Shown: one piece after another, positions 17,340 to 27,877 of the stretch
How positions within the stretch are numbered: the first letter of the stretch is position 1
Layout of the letters: each line of letters opens with the position of its first letter
Assembly: GCA_028687425.1 (NCBI GenBank)
Contig: JAQUAD010000016.1
Span: forward strand, 1 to 45,916
DNA length: 45,916 bases
Direction of reading: 5' to 3'
Origin: Sideroxydans sp.
GTDB taxonomy: Bacteria; Pseudomonadota; Gammaproteobacteria; Burkholderiales; Gallionellaceae
Made by a program: the position numbers and the translations under genes
Notes under the pieces: generated by a model
What the model was told of the DNA's origin: nothing
Seen by the model: the letters and a program-made list of their open reading frames with translations, nothing else
Databases searched by the model: none

Positions 17340-18326
17340 ATGCAACGCCTGCAGCAGCACTGGTACCGCGTCTCACCGCTCCATCTGCTGCTGTATCCCC
17401 TCAGCCTGCTGTTTCGCCTGCTTGCGGCGCTGCGCCGCGCGATGTTCCGTTACGGTCTGCTCGCGACGGTGAAGCTGCCGGTGCCGGTCATCGTGGTCGG
17501 CAACATCACGGTCGGCGGCACCGGCAAGACACCGCTCACCTTGTGGCTGGCACGACAGCTGATCGATGCCGGCTGGCATCCGGCCATCATCAGTCGCGGC
17601 TACCGTAGCGAAGGTGAGACGCGTGCGCGTGAGGTGCACAAGGATGACAGTGCGCAAACGGTCGGCGACGAGCCTTTGCTGATGACGCGCCGCGCGCTGT
17701 GTCCGGTCTGGATAGGTCGCGACCGCCCTGCCGTTGCGCTCGCCCTGCTGCAAGCCCATCCCGAATGCGACATCATCATCAGCGATGACGGCCTGCAGCA
17801 CTACCGTTTGCAACGCGATGTGGAGATCGCCGTGGTGGATGGTGTACGCCGTTTCGGCAACGGCATGCTGCTCCCTGCGGGGCCGTTGCGCGAGCCGCTG
17901 TCGCGTCTGCATGAAATCGATGCGGTGGTCATCAACGGCGGCACGCCGGATACCGCTGAGGGCATCGCGATGTCGCTGCAGGGCGCGCAATTCCGCAATC
18001 TGCTCGATCCCGCCCAGATACGATCCGCTGCTGATTTTGAAGGGTTGAAGGTGCATGCCCTCGCCGGCATCGGGCATCCGGAACGCTTCTTCAGTCATCT
18101 GCGCCAGCTTGGTCTGCAACCGGAGACACATGCCTTTCCCGACCACCACAGCTACACTGGCGACGAGATCACTGCCAATGATGCCGACGCGATACTCATG
18201 ACGGAAAAAGATGCGGTAAAATGCGCCGCATTCGCCAGCAAGAAACACTGGGTGCTGCAAGTGGATGCGCAAGTCGCCCCGCCGCTGTTCAACCTCATCA
18301 CGGAAAAACTATCTCATGGACGCTAA
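17340..18326 (+). CDS. lpxK: Tetraacyldisaccharide 4'-kinase
   Basis: The 328-aa protein phosphorylates the 4' position of the lipid A disaccharide at the inner membrane. An N-terminal hydrophobic helix ('[19 protein letters not shown]') anchors it, followed by the Walker-type motif '[19 protein letters not shown]' (about residues 52-70), '[10 protein letters not shown]', 'DEPLLM' and '[18 protein letters not shown]', the characteristic LpxK Asp-rich segment. It follows exbD by 8 bases and its 3' end overlaps the next small gene by 11 bases, indicating one operon for envelope biogenesis. Confidence 0.97.
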   Translation: MQRLQQHWYRVSPLHLLLYPLSLLFRLLAALRRAMFRYGLLATVKLPVPVIVVGNITVGGTGKTPLTLWLARQLIDAGWHPAIISRGYRSEGETRAREVHKDDSAQTVGDEPLLMTRRALCPVWIGRDRPAVALALLQAHPECDIIISDDGLQHYRLQRDVEIAVVDGVRRFGNGMLLPAGPLREPLSRLHEIDAVVINGGTPDTAEGIAMSLQGAQFRNLLDPAQIRSAADFEGLKVHALAGIGHPERFFSHLRQLGLQPETHAFPDHHSYTGDEITANDADAILMTEKDAVKCAAFASKKHWVLQVDAQVAPPLFNLITEKLSHGR

Positions 18327-18500
18327 ACTGCTCGACATCCTGGTCTGTCCGCTGTGCAAATCGCCATTGCTGTACCGTAAAGCGGAACAGGAATTGATCT
18401 GCAAGGCCGACCGGCTGGCCTATCCGATCCAGGACGATATTCCGGTGATGCTGGCCGACGAGGCACGCATACTCACCGCCGAGGAAGTCGAAAAGCTCTG

Positions 18501-18501
<1 letters not shown>
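18316..18501 (+). CDS. ycaR: YcaR/Trm112-like small protein (UPF0434)
   Basis: This 61-aa protein begins '[18 protein letters not shown]' and ends 'LTAEEVEKL', the standard pattern of the YcaR/Trm112-like family, a small zinc-ribbon-derived fold. Two Cys remain in 'CPLC'; the second metal pair is absent, as in many bacterial members. Its biochemical role is not established. It overlaps lpxK by 11 bases and its TGA overlaps the ATG of kdsB, a widely conserved lpxK-ycaR-kdsB arrangement. Confidence 0.93.
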
Positions 18502-19938
<1,437 letters not shown>

Positions 19939-19940
19939 AC

Positions 19941-20339
19941 ATGGCGAGCAAACCGGTACTGACATTGCAGGATGCCAAACGCGTGGCTGCAGCTGCGGAA
20001 GGCGAAGCGCTTGCCAACGACTGGAAGGTATCGATCGTGATCGTCGACGATGGCGGTCACATGTTGTACATGCAGCGCAGCCATGAAACACGCTTCGGCA
20101 GTGTCGAGACCGCCACTGCCAAGGCGCATATGGCCGCTGCCTTGCATATGCCATCCAAAGCATCCGAAGACGCTGTCATGGGCGGACGCCTGATCCATCT
20201 GGCTCTGCCCGGCGTGATCCCGGCAGAGGGCGGCGTACCGTTGCTGCGCGACGGTATCGTGGTGGGGGCTATCGGGATCAGCGGTGTACGCTCGGCCCAG
20301 GATGGGCAGATCGCTGCGGCAGGCGCAGCGGCACTCTAG
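19941..20339 (+). CDS. GlcG/HbpS family protein (DUF336)
   Basis: The 132-aa protein has the GlcG/HbpS pattern: 'LTLQDAKRVAAAAEGEA' at the N-terminus, 'VDDGGHMLYMQR', 'TATAKAHMAAAL' and a C-terminal 'GIVVGAIGISG' followed by 'DGQIAAAGA'. Related proteins bind haem or cobalamin or sit beside oxidases; no enzymatic role is certain. It has no signal peptide and is probably cytoplasmic. It follows adk by 2 bases, and a bidirectional terminator ends the unit. Confidence 0.88.
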   Translation: MASKPVLTLQDAKRVAAAAEGEALANDWKVSIVIVDDGGHMLYMQRSHETRFGSVETATAKAHMAAALHMPSKASEDAVMGGRLIHLALPGVIPAEGGVPLLRDGIVVGAIGISGVRSAQDGQIAAAGAAAL

Positions 20340-20342
20340 AAA

Positions 20343-20378
20343 AACAAACAGCGCCGGGGCTCCGGCGCTGTGTTTCTT
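20343..20378. terminator. Bidirectional terminator between convergent genes
   Basis: A strong stem around CAGCGCCGG/CCGGCGCTG, with flanking AAACA/TGTTT, lies between two convergent genes. Read on the minus strand it is followed by GTTTGTTTTTC, a good T-run for the di-iron protein gene. On the plus strand the T-run is poorer. Confidence 0.85.
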
Positions 20379-20397
20379 CATTACATCAGAATCAGGC

Positions 20398-21171
20398 TTA
20401 TTTCGGCTCGCGATAGTGGTCCTGTGTCATCAGGTCGACGCCGCACGGCAATGCCTCGATCCAGTTCAGGAACTCGTTCACCATCTTCTTGCCTTTGAAC
20501 ATGCGCCCGTGTTGCGGCACGATCATTTCCACGTCCATGCTGCGCACCATGTTCACCCAGAAGCGGCAGATCTTGTTGGAGATCATGTAACGCTTGTGGA
20601 AGCCTTCCATGTACTGGATGTGCGACTTGAAATCCTCGACCGGCGTATCAACCGCATTATGCGGCACGATGGATGCGCCCATGTCGCCGGTGAACAGTAT
20701 CTTGCTGACCGGATCGTAGAACTGGAAGTTGCCTTCCGAGTGCATGAAGTGCGCCGGGATCGCCTTGATGGCCGAATTACCCAGCGGCAATACCATGCCT
20801 TCGTCGGGAATGCCTTCCACGCGCCCGGCTGAATTGCCCACGCTGCAAAAGTGCGGCACAAAACGCGCCCACAGCTTGGAGATCATCACCTTGCATTCGG
20901 AGTGGATCATCCATTTGTTGACCGAAGCGATGATGTCCGGATCGGCGTGCGACGCCAGGATGTAATCCAGATTCTTCGGCGCGAAGTAGTTGTGCATCTC
21001 CATCAACAGACCGTTGTAGGTCATGTTGCCGCCCGGATCGAGCAAGGCACCGTGCCCGTTGTCGATGATCAAAAACTGGTTGGCCTGAATTGCCTCACCC
21101 ATGGAATCATCCACCAGGTCATCAAAGATCAGGCAAAGATGTTTGCCGTTATTGAACAGTTCGATCGCCAT
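20398..21171 (-). CDS. Oxygen-binding di-iron (ODP/FprA-type) metallo-beta-lactamase-fold protein
   Basis: The 257-aa protein has the di-iron metallo-beta-lactamase fold of FprA flavodi-iron proteins but no flavodoxin domain. Ligand motifs are 'SHADPDI' near residue 83, 'AHFMHSEGNFQFYD' near 147, 'LFTGDMGAS' near 167 and 'VPQHGRMF' near 224. Free-standing versions (ODP) are reported as O2-binding sensors; FprA enzymes reduce O2 or NO. It is cytoplasmic. It is transcribed divergently from the phosphofructokinase gene, and a perfect FNR-type box lies 71 bases upstream of its ATG with a possible -10 (TAATAT, complement of 21214-21219) placed as for a class II FNR promoter. Confidence 0.85.
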   Translation of the reverse strand: MAIELFNNGKHLCLIFDDLVDDSMGEAIQANQFLIIDNGHGALLDPGGNMTYNGLLMEMHNYFAPKNLDYILASHADPDIIASVNKWMIHSECKVMISKLWARFVPHFCSVGNSAGRVEGIPDEGMVLPLGNSAIKAIPAHFMHSEGNFQFYDPVSKILFTGDMGASIVPHNAVDTPVEDFKSHIQYMEGFHKRYMISNKICRFWVNMVRSMDVEMIVPQHGRMFKGKKMVNEFLNWIEALPCGVDLMTQDHYREPK

Positions 21172-21241
21172 TTCACTCTCCAGAAATAATTATTGTCTTA
21201 CATTTAGTCGTGCATATTAACCAAACGCGGCCTGTGTATTT

Positions 21242-21255
21242 TTGATGATAATCAA
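21242..21255. promoter_or_regulatory. FNR/Anr-type box
   Basis: TTGAT-GATA-ATCAA is a perfect match to the FNR consensus TTGAT-N4-ATCAA. It lies 71 bases from the ODP gene start and 80 bases from the phosphofructokinase start. A TAAAAT (21281-21286) could be the -10 of the plus-strand gene, putting the box about 44 bases before its start site. In the other direction TAATAT sits where a class II -10 would. Either or both genes could be controlled. Confidence 0.75.
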
Positions 21256-21334
21256 TTCCGCCCAACCTCGACCACTGAAATAAAATCGGCGTAAGATGGG
21301 CATGGTCATTATCAACTTGCGAGGAAAGCATAAC

Positions 21335-22588
21335 ATGGCAAAAAAGAACGCGTTCTATGCTCAGTCCGGCGGTGTCACCGCCGTCATCAACGCCTCAGCC
21401 TGCGGTGTCATCGAAACAGCGCGCAAGCATAAAGACAAGATCGGCAAGGTGTATGCAGGACGCAACGGCATCATCGGCGCGCTCACCGAAGATCTGATCG
21501 ACACCTCCAAGGAATCCGCCAAAGCCATCGCCGCACTGCGCAGCACCCCTTCCGGCGCATTCGGCTCCTGCCGCTTCAAACTCAAGGGACTGGAAGAGAA
21601 CAAGCGCGAGTACGAACGACTGATCGAAGTATTCAAGGCGCACAACATCGGTTACTTCTTCTACAACGGCGGCGGCGATTCCGCTGATACCTGCTACAAG
21701 GTCTCGCAGCTTTCCGAAAAGATGGGCTATCCCGTGCAGGCCATCCATGTGCCCAAGACCGTGGACAACGACCTGCCCATCACCGACTGCTGCCCCGGCT
21801 TCGGCTCAGTCGCCAAATACATCGCCGTCTCCACGCTGGAAGCCAGCTTCGATGTGCGCTCCATGGCCAAGACCTCGACCAAGGTGTTCGTGCTGGAAGT
21901 CATGGGCCGCCACGCGGGCTGGATCGCTGCGGCGGGCGGACTGGTCGAGGAGCAAGGCATCCCGGTGGTCATCCTATTCCCGGAGATCCCGTTCGACCAG
22001 AAGAAATTCCTGTCCAAGGTGGACAGCATGGTGAAGAAACACGGTTATTGCACCGTGGTCGTCTCCGAAGGCTGCCATTACCCAGACGGGAGATTCCTTG
22101 CCGAACAAGGAACGAAGGACGCCTTCGGCCATGCGCAACTGGGTGGGGCCGCACCGGTCGTCGCCAACATGGTGAAGGAAGCCTTTGGCTACAAATTCCA
22201 CTGGGCCGTGGCCGACTACCTGCAACGTGCTGCGCGCCACGTCGCCTCCAAAACCGACGTCGAACAGGCGTATGCACTGGGCAAGGCCGCAGTCGAACTG
22301 GCGATCAAGGGCGAGAACTCGGTGATGCCCGCCATCATGCGCACTGCCGACAAACCGTATAAATGGAAGATCGGCGTCGCCCCGCTGTCCAAGGTGGCGA
22401 ACGTGGAGAAGTTCATGCCACGCAACTTCATCACTAAGGACGGTTTCGGCATCACCGACAAGTGCCGCGCCTACCTGACACCACTGATCAAGGGTGAAGA
22501 CTATCCGGCCTACAAGGATGGCTTGCCACAGTATGTGCAACTGAAAAACGCAGCAGTCCCGACCAAACTTGCCGCATTCAAAATCTGA
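21335..22588 (+). CDS. pfp: Pyrophosphate-dependent 6-phosphofructokinase
   Basis: The 417-aa enzyme interconverts fructose-6-phosphate and fructose-1,6-bisphosphate with PPi instead of ATP, so it works reversibly in glycolysis and gluconeogenesis. The phosphate-donor loop reads 'NGGGDSADT' (residues 111-119), with Asp where ATP enzymes have Gly, and the second PPi signature is 'PKTVDND' (140-146, Lys replacing the ATP-type residue). 'EVMGRHAGW' is the sugar-phosphate site. The ATG at 21335 starts '[13 protein letters not shown]'; the 13-codon longer reading has no family support. It lies 44 bases before the H+-pyrophosphatase gene. Confidence 0.93.
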   Translation: MAKKNAFYAQSGGVTAVINASACGVIETARKHKDKIGKVYAGRNGIIGALTEDLIDTSKESAKAIAALRSTPSGAFGSCRFKLKGLEENKREYERLIEVFKAHNIGYFFYNGGGDSADTCYKVSQLSEKMGYPVQAIHVPKTVDNDLPITDCCPGFGSVAKYIAVSTLEASFDVRSMAKTSTKVFVLEVMGRHAGWIAAAGGLVEEQGIPVVILFPEIPFDQKKFLSKVDSMVKKHGYCTVVVSEGCHYPDGRFLAEQGTKDAFGHAQLGGAAPVVANMVKEAFGYKFHWAVADYLQRAARHVASKTDVEQAYALGKAAVELAIKGENSVMPAIMRTADKPYKWKIGVAPLSKVANVEKFMPRNFITKDGFGITDKCRAYLTPLIKGEDYPAYKDGLPQYVQLKNAAVPTKLAAFKI

Positions 22589-22594
22589 TCGACA

Positions 22595-22616
22595 CCGCTC
22601 CGCAAGGGGCGGTTTT
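22595..22616 (+). terminator. Weak terminator or attenuator between pfp and hppA
   Basis: CCGCTCC-GCAA-GGGGCGG (one G-T pair) followed by TTTT lies 6 bases past the pfp stop and 17 bases before the hppA start. The short T-run suggests partial read-through. Confidence 0.55.
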
Positions 22617-22632
22617 ACTTGGGGAGGTAACA

Positions 22633-24669
22633 ATGTCATCTGCACTCGGTTTTGCATTGTTGTGCGCCATCGCCGCACTGCTCTATGGCGGCGCTTCGAT
22701 CAAATGGATACTGGGATTGCCGACCGGCAACGACCGCATGCGCGAGATCGCTGCTGCGGTGCAGGAAGGGGCGCAGGCGTATCTGAACCGTCAGTACACC
22801 ACCATCGCCTTCGTCGGCGCGCTCCTGCTGGTAGCGATCTTCGTCGCGCTGGGATGGCAGACCGCGGTCGGCTTCCTGCTCGGCGCAACACTCTCCGGCC
22901 TGACCGGTTTCATCGGCATGAACGTTTCCGTGCGCGCCAACATCCGCACTGCGCAGGCAGCCAATGACGGGCTGAATGCTGCGCTGAACGTCGCCTTCAA
23001 GGGCGGCGCGATCACCGGCCTGCTAGTGGTCGGCCTGGGTCTGCTGGGCGTTGCCGGTTACTACGCCTTCCTCACACTGGTGACTGGCGCCACTACCAGC
23101 GAAGCGACCCACGCCTTGGTCGGGCTGGCGTTTGGCGGCTCCCTGATCTCCATCTTTGCGCGACTCGGTGGCGGCATCTTCACCAAAGGTGCGGACGTCG
23201 GTGCTGATCTGGTCGGCAAGGTCGAAGCAGGCATCCCCGAGGACGATCCGCGCAATCCGGCCGTGATCGCGGACAACGTGGGCGACAATGTGGGGGATTG
23301 CGCCGGCATGGCGGCCGACCTGTTCGAGACCTATGCGGTGACCATCATCGCCACCATGGTGCTGGGTGGTCTGCTCATCACCGGCTCGCCCGAAGCGGTG
23401 ATCTACCCGCTGGTGCTGGGCGGCGTGTCCATCATCGCTTCCATCATCGGCACTTTCTTCGTCAAGGCGCATGAAGGCGGCAAGATCATGAACGCCTTGT
23501 ATCGCGGCCTGCTGGTATCTGGTGTTCTGGCAGTGATTGCGTTCTACCCGGTCACCACATGGATTCTGGGCAAAGGCGTGATGATTGATGGTCGCCTCGT
23601 AACTTCGATGGATTTGTATCTGGCTTCGCTGATCGGCCTCGCGCTGACCGCAGCCATGGTGTGGATCACCGAGTACTACACCGCAACCGAGTTCAGTCCG
23701 GTACAACACATCGCACATGCATCGACCACCGGCCACGGCACCAACATCATCGCCGGTCTGGGAGTATCGATGAAGTCCACCGCCCTGCCGGTGATCGCCG
23801 TGTGCATGTCGATCTGGGGCGCATTCGAACTGGGCGGCTTATACGCCATCGCGGTCGCGGCGACCTCGATGCTGTCCATGGCTGGCATCATCGTCGCGCT
23901 GGATGCCTACGGCCCGATCACCGACAACGCCGGTGGCATCGCCGAGATGGCAGGACTGGATGAAAAGATACGCAACATCACCGATCCGCTGGATGCAGTG
24001 GGCAACACCACCAAGGCAGTGACCAAAGGATATGCGATCGGCTCTGCTGGCCTGGCAGCACTGGTGCTGTTCGCCGACTACACCCATGCACTGACAACAC
24101 ACGGCGGCACGGCCCTGACTTTCGATCTGTCCAACCACATGGTGATCATCGGCCTGTTCATCGGCGGCATGGTGCCTTATCTGTTCGCGGCGATGGGTAT
24201 GGAAGCGGTGGGCCGCGCAGCCGGTTCAGTAGTGATCGAAGTGCGCCGCCAGTTCAAGCACATCCCCGGCATCATGGCAGGCACGGCCAAACCGGAATAT
24301 GGCACCTGCGTGGACATGCTGACCAAAGCGGCGATCAAGGAGATGATCGTTCCGTCGCTGCTGCCGGTCGCGGTACCGCTGATCGTCGGCCTGTTGCTCG
24401 GCCCGCAAGCGCTGGGCGGTGTGTTGGTGGGTACCATCATCACCGGCATCTTCGTCGCCATCTCCATGACCACTGGCGGCGGCGCATGGGACAACGCGAA
24501 GAAATACATCGAAGAAGGCCACGACGGCGGCAAGGGCTCGGAAGCGCACAAAGCTGCCGTCACAGGCGATACGGTGGGCGACCCTTACAAGGATACGGCC
24601 GGCCCGGCAGTGAACCCGCTGATCAAGATCATCAATATCGTGGCGCTGATGATCGTACCCCTGCTGTAA
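22633..24669 (+). CDS. hppA: Membrane-bound H+-translocating pyrophosphatase
   Basis: The 678-aa polytopic inner-membrane protein couples PPi hydrolysis to ion pumping. The PPi-site signature '[11 protein letters not shown]' is near residue 190, followed by '[20 protein letters not shown]' and, towards the C-terminus, '[10 protein letters not shown]' and '[11 protein letters not shown]'. The '[10 protein letters not shown]' segment near residue 460 carries Lys where K+-dependent enzymes carry Ala, so this is a K+-independent, proton-pumping type. A GGGGAGG ribosome site precedes the ATG. Adjacent to PPi-dependent phosphofructokinase, it can buffer or exploit PPi. Confidence 0.96.
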   Translation: MSSALGFALLCAIAALLYGGASIKWILGLPTGNDRMREIAAAVQEGAQAYLNRQYTTIAFVGALLLVAIFVALGWQTAVGFLLGATLSGLTGFIGMNVSVRANIRTAQAANDGLNAALNVAFKGGAITGLLVVGLGLLGVAGYYAFLTLVTGATTSEATHALVGLAFGGSLISIFARLGGGIFTKGADVGADLVGKVEAGIPEDDPRNPAVIADNVGDNVGDCAGMAADLFETYAVTIIATMVLGGLLITGSPEAVIYPLVLGGVSIIASIIGTFFVKAHEGGKIMNALYRGLLVSGVLAVIAFYPVTTWILGKGVMIDGRLVTSMDLYLASLIGLALTAAMVWITEYYTATEFSPVQHIAHASTTGHGTNIIAGLGVSMKSTALPVIAVCMSIWGAFELGGLYAIAVAATSMLSMAGIIVALDAYGPITDNAGGIAEMAGLDEKIRNITDPLDAVGNTTKAVTKGYAIGSAGLAALVLFADYTHALTTHGGTALTFDLSNHMVIIGLFIGGMVPYLFAAMGMEAVGRAAGSVVIEVRRQFKHIPGIMAGTAKPEYGTCVDMLTKAAIKEMIVPSLLPVAVPLIVGLLLGPQALGGVLVGTIITGIFVAISMTTGGGAWDNAKKYIEEGHDGGKGSEAHKAAVTGDTVGDPYKDTAGPAVNPLIKIINIVALMIVPLL

Positions 24670-24690
24670 CAGACGCCATCCCCGCCATGC

Positions 24691-24719
24691 AAAAAGGCCG
24701 ACTCTATGTCGGCCTTTTT
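24691..24719 (+). terminator. Terminator of hppA
   Basis: AAAAAGGCCGAC-TCTAT-GTCGGCCTTTTT: a 12-bp stem with five A's and five T's. It lies 22 bases past the hppA stop and 28 bases before the stop of the convergent hemerythrin gene, so it probably serves both. Confidence 0.9.
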
Positions 24720-24747
24720 ATCAATGGCATGCAAGGTAATTTACACC

Positions 24748-25251
24748 TCATGCTGTCTTCCAGACCTCCCACCAGCGCTTGGTATCGGACATGAGTGCGA
24801 ATTCAGCCGTGGCTTCGCGCTCCCATGCCGTCACAGAGAAACCGGACTGCTGCAAGGCGGCACTGTACTTGGTATCCACGCCCTGGATATGTTCCCTGAG
24901 CCAGGATTTCAAAAAGCTCAGCATCTCGAAGTAGATCGGTTTCTCTTTCAGCAAGTGTTTGTTGGATAGCTCCTCCAGCTTTGCCATCAACTTGCGGTGC
25001 TCTTCCATGTGCGGAAGCAAGTCCTTGTATTTGGCCTCGCGCATCAATTTCTCTTCCAGCGCGAAATGTGTCCTGGTATAGCTGGTCAAGGCATCCAGTA
25101 TCCCCGCGATGGCCTTATTCCCTTCCCGCTTGGATACCGCAACGAAAAGACGATTCAGAATATTGACCAGTTCCTGATGTTGGTTATCGATGGTTTTGAT
25201 TTTGACGCTGTATTCGGGCAACCACTTGAAGAAAACCTCATCGCTATTCAT
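24748..25251 (-). CDS. Bacteriohemerythrin
   Basis: The 167-aa protein carries the hemerythrin di-iron ligands: His in 'IDNQHQELV' (about residue 25), 'HFALEE' (His and Glu, about 62-66), the HxxxH of 'HMEEHRKLM', and 'LREHIQGVD' (His and Asp). It binds O2 reversibly and may store, deliver or sense oxygen. The ATG at 25251 has a strong GGAGGTG site; a longer reading into the leader is rejected because it crosses regulatory RNA. The last 35 residues are an extension after the helix bundle. Its leader contains a c-di-GMP-I riboswitch. Confidence 0.93.
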   Translation of the reverse strand: MNSDEVFFKWLPEYSVKIKTIDNQHQELVNILNRLFVAVSKREGNKAIAGILDALTSYTRTHFALEEKLMREAKYKDLLPHMEEHRKLMAKLEELSNKHLLKEKPIYFEMLSFLKSWLREHIQGVDTKYSAALQQSGFSVTAWEREATAEFALMSDTKRWWEVWKTA

Positions 25252-25640
25252 TAAGCACCTCCACTGAATGATCAAAATGTTCAACAACATCCTCGAACAC
25301 GCACTGGTGGCATGCAAGATGGAAGTGTGCAGCAGCACCAGGAAGAAATAGCTATTGGATCAGTCACAGGACAGAGACATCTCTGCGGCAGTCCCGCTAC
25401 CATAGTTTCCCTTAGGCCGGAGACTTTGCGCCCATACCTTTCAGCATGTTTGCCAAGTGGGCGGATAATACTGCCCATTAGCTGTATGGACAATGCTTTA
25501 TTTCACTCCCCTGCCCAACTGGAATGTTCAAGCCGACTACGGCCAGTCTGCCAGTTAAAATCCTGGCTGCAATCCGGACTATTTGGTTTATCCTTGTCGA
25601 CACTAAATATCACCTTGATGATATCTACCAACTTTTGTAA
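25252..25640. other. Divergent intergenic region between hemerythrin and GGDEF-EAL genes
   Basis: No credible protein gene in 389 bases. On the minus strand it forms the riboswitch leader of the hemerythrin gene, with about 130 bases between aptamer and ATG that include a CAGAG/CTCTG hairpin. The promoters of both divergent genes should lie between about 25470 and 25630; none is obvious. Confidence 0.6.
25381..25460 (-). ncRNA. Cyclic-di-GMP-I (GEMM-I) riboswitch
   Basis: On the minus strand the conserved aptamer elements occur in order: GGCAAAC; a CATGC/GTATG hairpin capped by a GAAA tetraloop; GGGCGCAAAG; CTCCGGCCTAAGG, containing the tetraloop-receptor CCUAAG; GGTAGCGGGACTGCCG. AGTCTC pairs with GGGACT and GGCA with TGCC, closing the fold. 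These match the GEMM-I consensus closely. The aptamer sits about 130 bases upstream of the bacteriohemerythrin start on the same strand, so c-di-GMP probably controls hemerythrin expression. The expression platform is not clear; no T-run terminator is seen. Confidence 0.9.
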
Positions 25641-26939
25641 ATGAATAGCGTTGATTCTCTTACAGGTTTTCTGAATCGCTTCGGCTGCTTCCACACCGCA
25701 ATGCGGTTGGCAGCCGAAGCGACAGTCAATCACCAGACATTCGCTGTGATCTGGCTGGACCTGGACCGCTTCAAACAGATCAACGAATCGTTCGGACATC
25801 TGATCGGCGATGAAGTGATCGAGAACATTGCCACCCGCCTTCGCCCTTGCGTATTTGGTCGTGCTGAGATTTCCCGCGTCGGGGGAGATGAATTCGTGCT
25901 GCTGGCGCCGGGCTGCAACCGCGAGCGAGCCTTTGAGTTCGCTGCCGAATTGGCGCGCATCGTGCAGGAACCGCTCAATATCGGCAGACTGACGCTGCGC
26001 CCTACCGCCAGCATTGGTGTCGCTATCCACGAGCCCAATGAAGATCCGCTCACGCTGCTGGAGCGGGCCGACCACGCCATGTTTGCGGCAAAATCCCAAG
26101 GCGGCAACACCATCGTCTGCTCCGGCGATGAACCGATCCCGGGGCGTCTTGGCATCAGCCTTGCCCGTGAAGAGCTCTCAATCGAAAGTACTTTGCATGA
26201 AGCACTGGAGTCAGGCGGATTCTGCCTGCATTACCAACCGATCATCCGGGCGAATGGACAGGTCGAGGCAGTGGAAGCACTTATGCGCTGCAAGTTTGAA
26301 GGAGAGACCATCTCCCCGATGAAATTCATCCCGGTTGCCGAGAAAACCGGGCTCATCATCCGCCTGGGAGAGTTCAGCCTGTTACAGGGCGCGATGCATG
26401 CCCGCGCGCTGCAGGATGCCGGGCACGAAACCAAGGTCGCCATCAATGTATCGCGTGCGCAATTGATCTCACCCGAATTCACCCGGGCTTTGCATGCTGC
26501 GCTGGTATGTTCGAACGTCAGTCCCAAACTGATAGAACTGGAATTGACGGAATCGCTGTTCATGGATATATCCGATACTGTGCAGCAGAACCTGAAAGAG
26601 ATCATCGCCACCGGGGTGAGCCTGTCCATCGATGACTTCGGCACCGGCTATTCCTGTCTGGCAAGTCTGAAGGATATTCCGGCCGGCAAACTCAAGCTGG
26701 ATCGCGCCTTCGTGACCGTGCTGCCCGAAGACCGACGCGCATTGTCGGTCGTCAACGCCGTCACCCAACTGGGACATGAATTGGGCATGACCATCGTGGC
26801 CGAAGGCTGCGAGAACCAACAACAGATCGACGTCCTGCTCGAAGCAGGCGTGGATGCCATTCAAGGATTTTTCTATGCCAAGCCGATGCCGGATTCGGAG
26901 CTATTGCCATGGCTGAAAGCAAGGAGTAACAACAATTGA
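25641..26939 (+). CDS. Cytoplasmic GGDEF-EAL protein
   Basis: The 432-aa protein has no membrane segment or N-terminal sensor: the GGDEF domain starts at residue 1 ('MNSVDSLTGFLNRFG'). 'RVGGDEF' (81-85) is intact but the RxxD inhibitory site is absent ('FGRA'). The EAL domain keeps 'EALMRC' (212-217), 'INVSRAQ', 'ELTES', 'DDFGTGYS', 'KLDRAFV' and 'VAEGCEN', all the metal-binding and catalytic residues, so phosphodiesterase activity is plausible and cyclase activity possible. It overlaps the next gene by three bases. It is divergent from the hemerythrin gene whose leader senses its product or substrate. Confidence 0.93.
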   Translation: MNSVDSLTGFLNRFGCFHTAMRLAAEATVNHQTFAVIWLDLDRFKQINESFGHLIGDEVIENIATRLRPCVFGRAEISRVGGDEFVLLAPGCNRERAFEFAAELARIVQEPLNIGRLTLRPTASIGVAIHEPNEDPLTLLERADHAMFAAKSQGGNTIVCSGDEPIPGRLGISLAREELSIESTLHEALESGGFCLHYQPIIRANGQVEAVEALMRCKFEGETISPMKFIPVAEKTGLIIRLGEFSLLQGAMHARALQDAGHETKVAINVSRAQLISPEFTRALHAALVCSNVSPKLIELELTESLFMDISDTVQQNLKEIIATGVSLSIDDFGTGYSCLASLKDIPAGKLKLDRAFVTVLPEDRRALSVVNAVTQLGHELGMTIVAEGCENQQQIDVLLEAGVDAIQGFFYAKPMPDSELLPWLKARSNNN

Positions 26940-27808
26940 ACCAACACACCAGCAGTCCCACGCCTGTCGATCAAATGGTTGAAAAGGCGGTGCTCGACCT
27001 TGGCATCCCCCCTTGTCCCGCAATTCTTGATCGATTCATGGTGGAAGCGCGCAAAGACGAGCCGGACTATCATCGTTTAGCCAGCATCATCTGTTCAGAT
27101 GTCAGCCTCTCTGCCAGCCTGATCAAAACCGCCAACTCCCCTTATTTCGGCGCACGGCAACGCGTGCGTTCCGTAAACGAAGCATTGGTGATACTCGGCC
27201 TGAACACCGCCAGCCGTGCCGTCGCAGGCATCATCCTGCGCAAATCTTTCCCCACAGTGCCGAATATGGAACGCTTCTGGGACGCATCGTCCCGCTTCGC
27301 GCGTCTTTCCGGTTGGCTGGCGCAACAGCTCGATACACTCGCGTTGCCCCCCGAAGATGCCTACACCTTTGGATTGTTCCGTGATTGCGGCATCCCGGTC
27401 CTGCTCCGGCGCTTGCCCAGTTATGAATCGGTTCTCCAGTCCGCCAACAAGGAAGTCGAGCTCGACTTCACTCAAGTTGAAGACGCCGTGCTTCCTACCA
27501 ACCATGCCATGGTTGGCTGCGTACTGGCGCAAAGCTGGTGGCTACCCGAGGAACTCTGTCTGGCCATCCGCCATCACCACAACCATGGTGTACTGGCGAC
27601 CACCACTTCGCCGCCGCCCTTACTCAGTCGCAAACTCATCGCGACCACCCAGCTTGCAGAACATCTCGTGCAACAACAACTCGGCCTCAGCCTCACCCAG
27701 GAATGGGGCAAGTTGGGCGAAACCTGCCTGAACCTGCTGGATCTGGATGAGGAGAGACTGGGAGCATTGGCGGTCGAGGCAGCCCCGATCATCTCAGCCA
27801 ACGAGTAG
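26936..27808 (+). CDS. HDOD domain signalling protein
   Basis: The 290-aa protein has an HDOD domain over most of its length: 'LGIPPCPAILDRFM', 'ICSDVSLSASLIKTANSPYFG', 'VRSVNEALVILGLNT', and a degenerate HD-type 'AIRHHHNHG' near residue 209. HDOD proteins are non-enzymatic signalling modules tied to c-di-GMP or two-component pathways. The start is TTG at 26936, inside the stop of the GGDEF-EAL gene (TTGA), with AAGGAG upstream; an ATG 13 codons later is an alternative. Coupling to the GGDEF-EAL gene implies joint function. Confidence 0.88.
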   Translation: MNQHTSSPTPVDQMVEKAVLDLGIPPCPAILDRFMVEARKDEPDYHRLASIICSDVSLSASLIKTANSPYFGARQRVRSVNEALVILGLNTASRAVAGIILRKSFPTVPNMERFWDASSRFARLSGWLAQQLDTLALPPEDAYTFGLFRDCGIPVLLRRLPSYESVLQSANKEVELDFTQVEDAVLPTNHAMVGCVLAQSWWLPEELCLAIRHHHNHGVLATTTSPPPLLSRKLIATTQLAEHLVQQQLGLSLTQEWGKLGETCLNLLDLDEERLGALAVEAAPIISANE

Positions 27809-27812
27809 TGTA

Positions 27813-27841
27813 TTGGGCATAACACCGCCCGGTGGTACAAT
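27813..27841 (+). promoter_or_regulatory. Probable promoter of ppa
   Basis: TTGGGC (27813-27818) and TACAAT (27836-27841) are 17 bases apart, about 36 bases upstream of the ppa start. The -35 is poor and the -10 good. Confidence 0.4.
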
Positions 27842-27877
27842 CCGCGCCTTCATTTTTTATGGCAAAGGCAGAGCATC

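Noticed and set aside
27816-27824. GGGCATAAC near ppa, resembling the attC cores at 2.1-3.8 kb
   Set aside because: No paired core, no stem and no cassette-like gene; it lies inside the probable ppa promoter, so it is a chance match.
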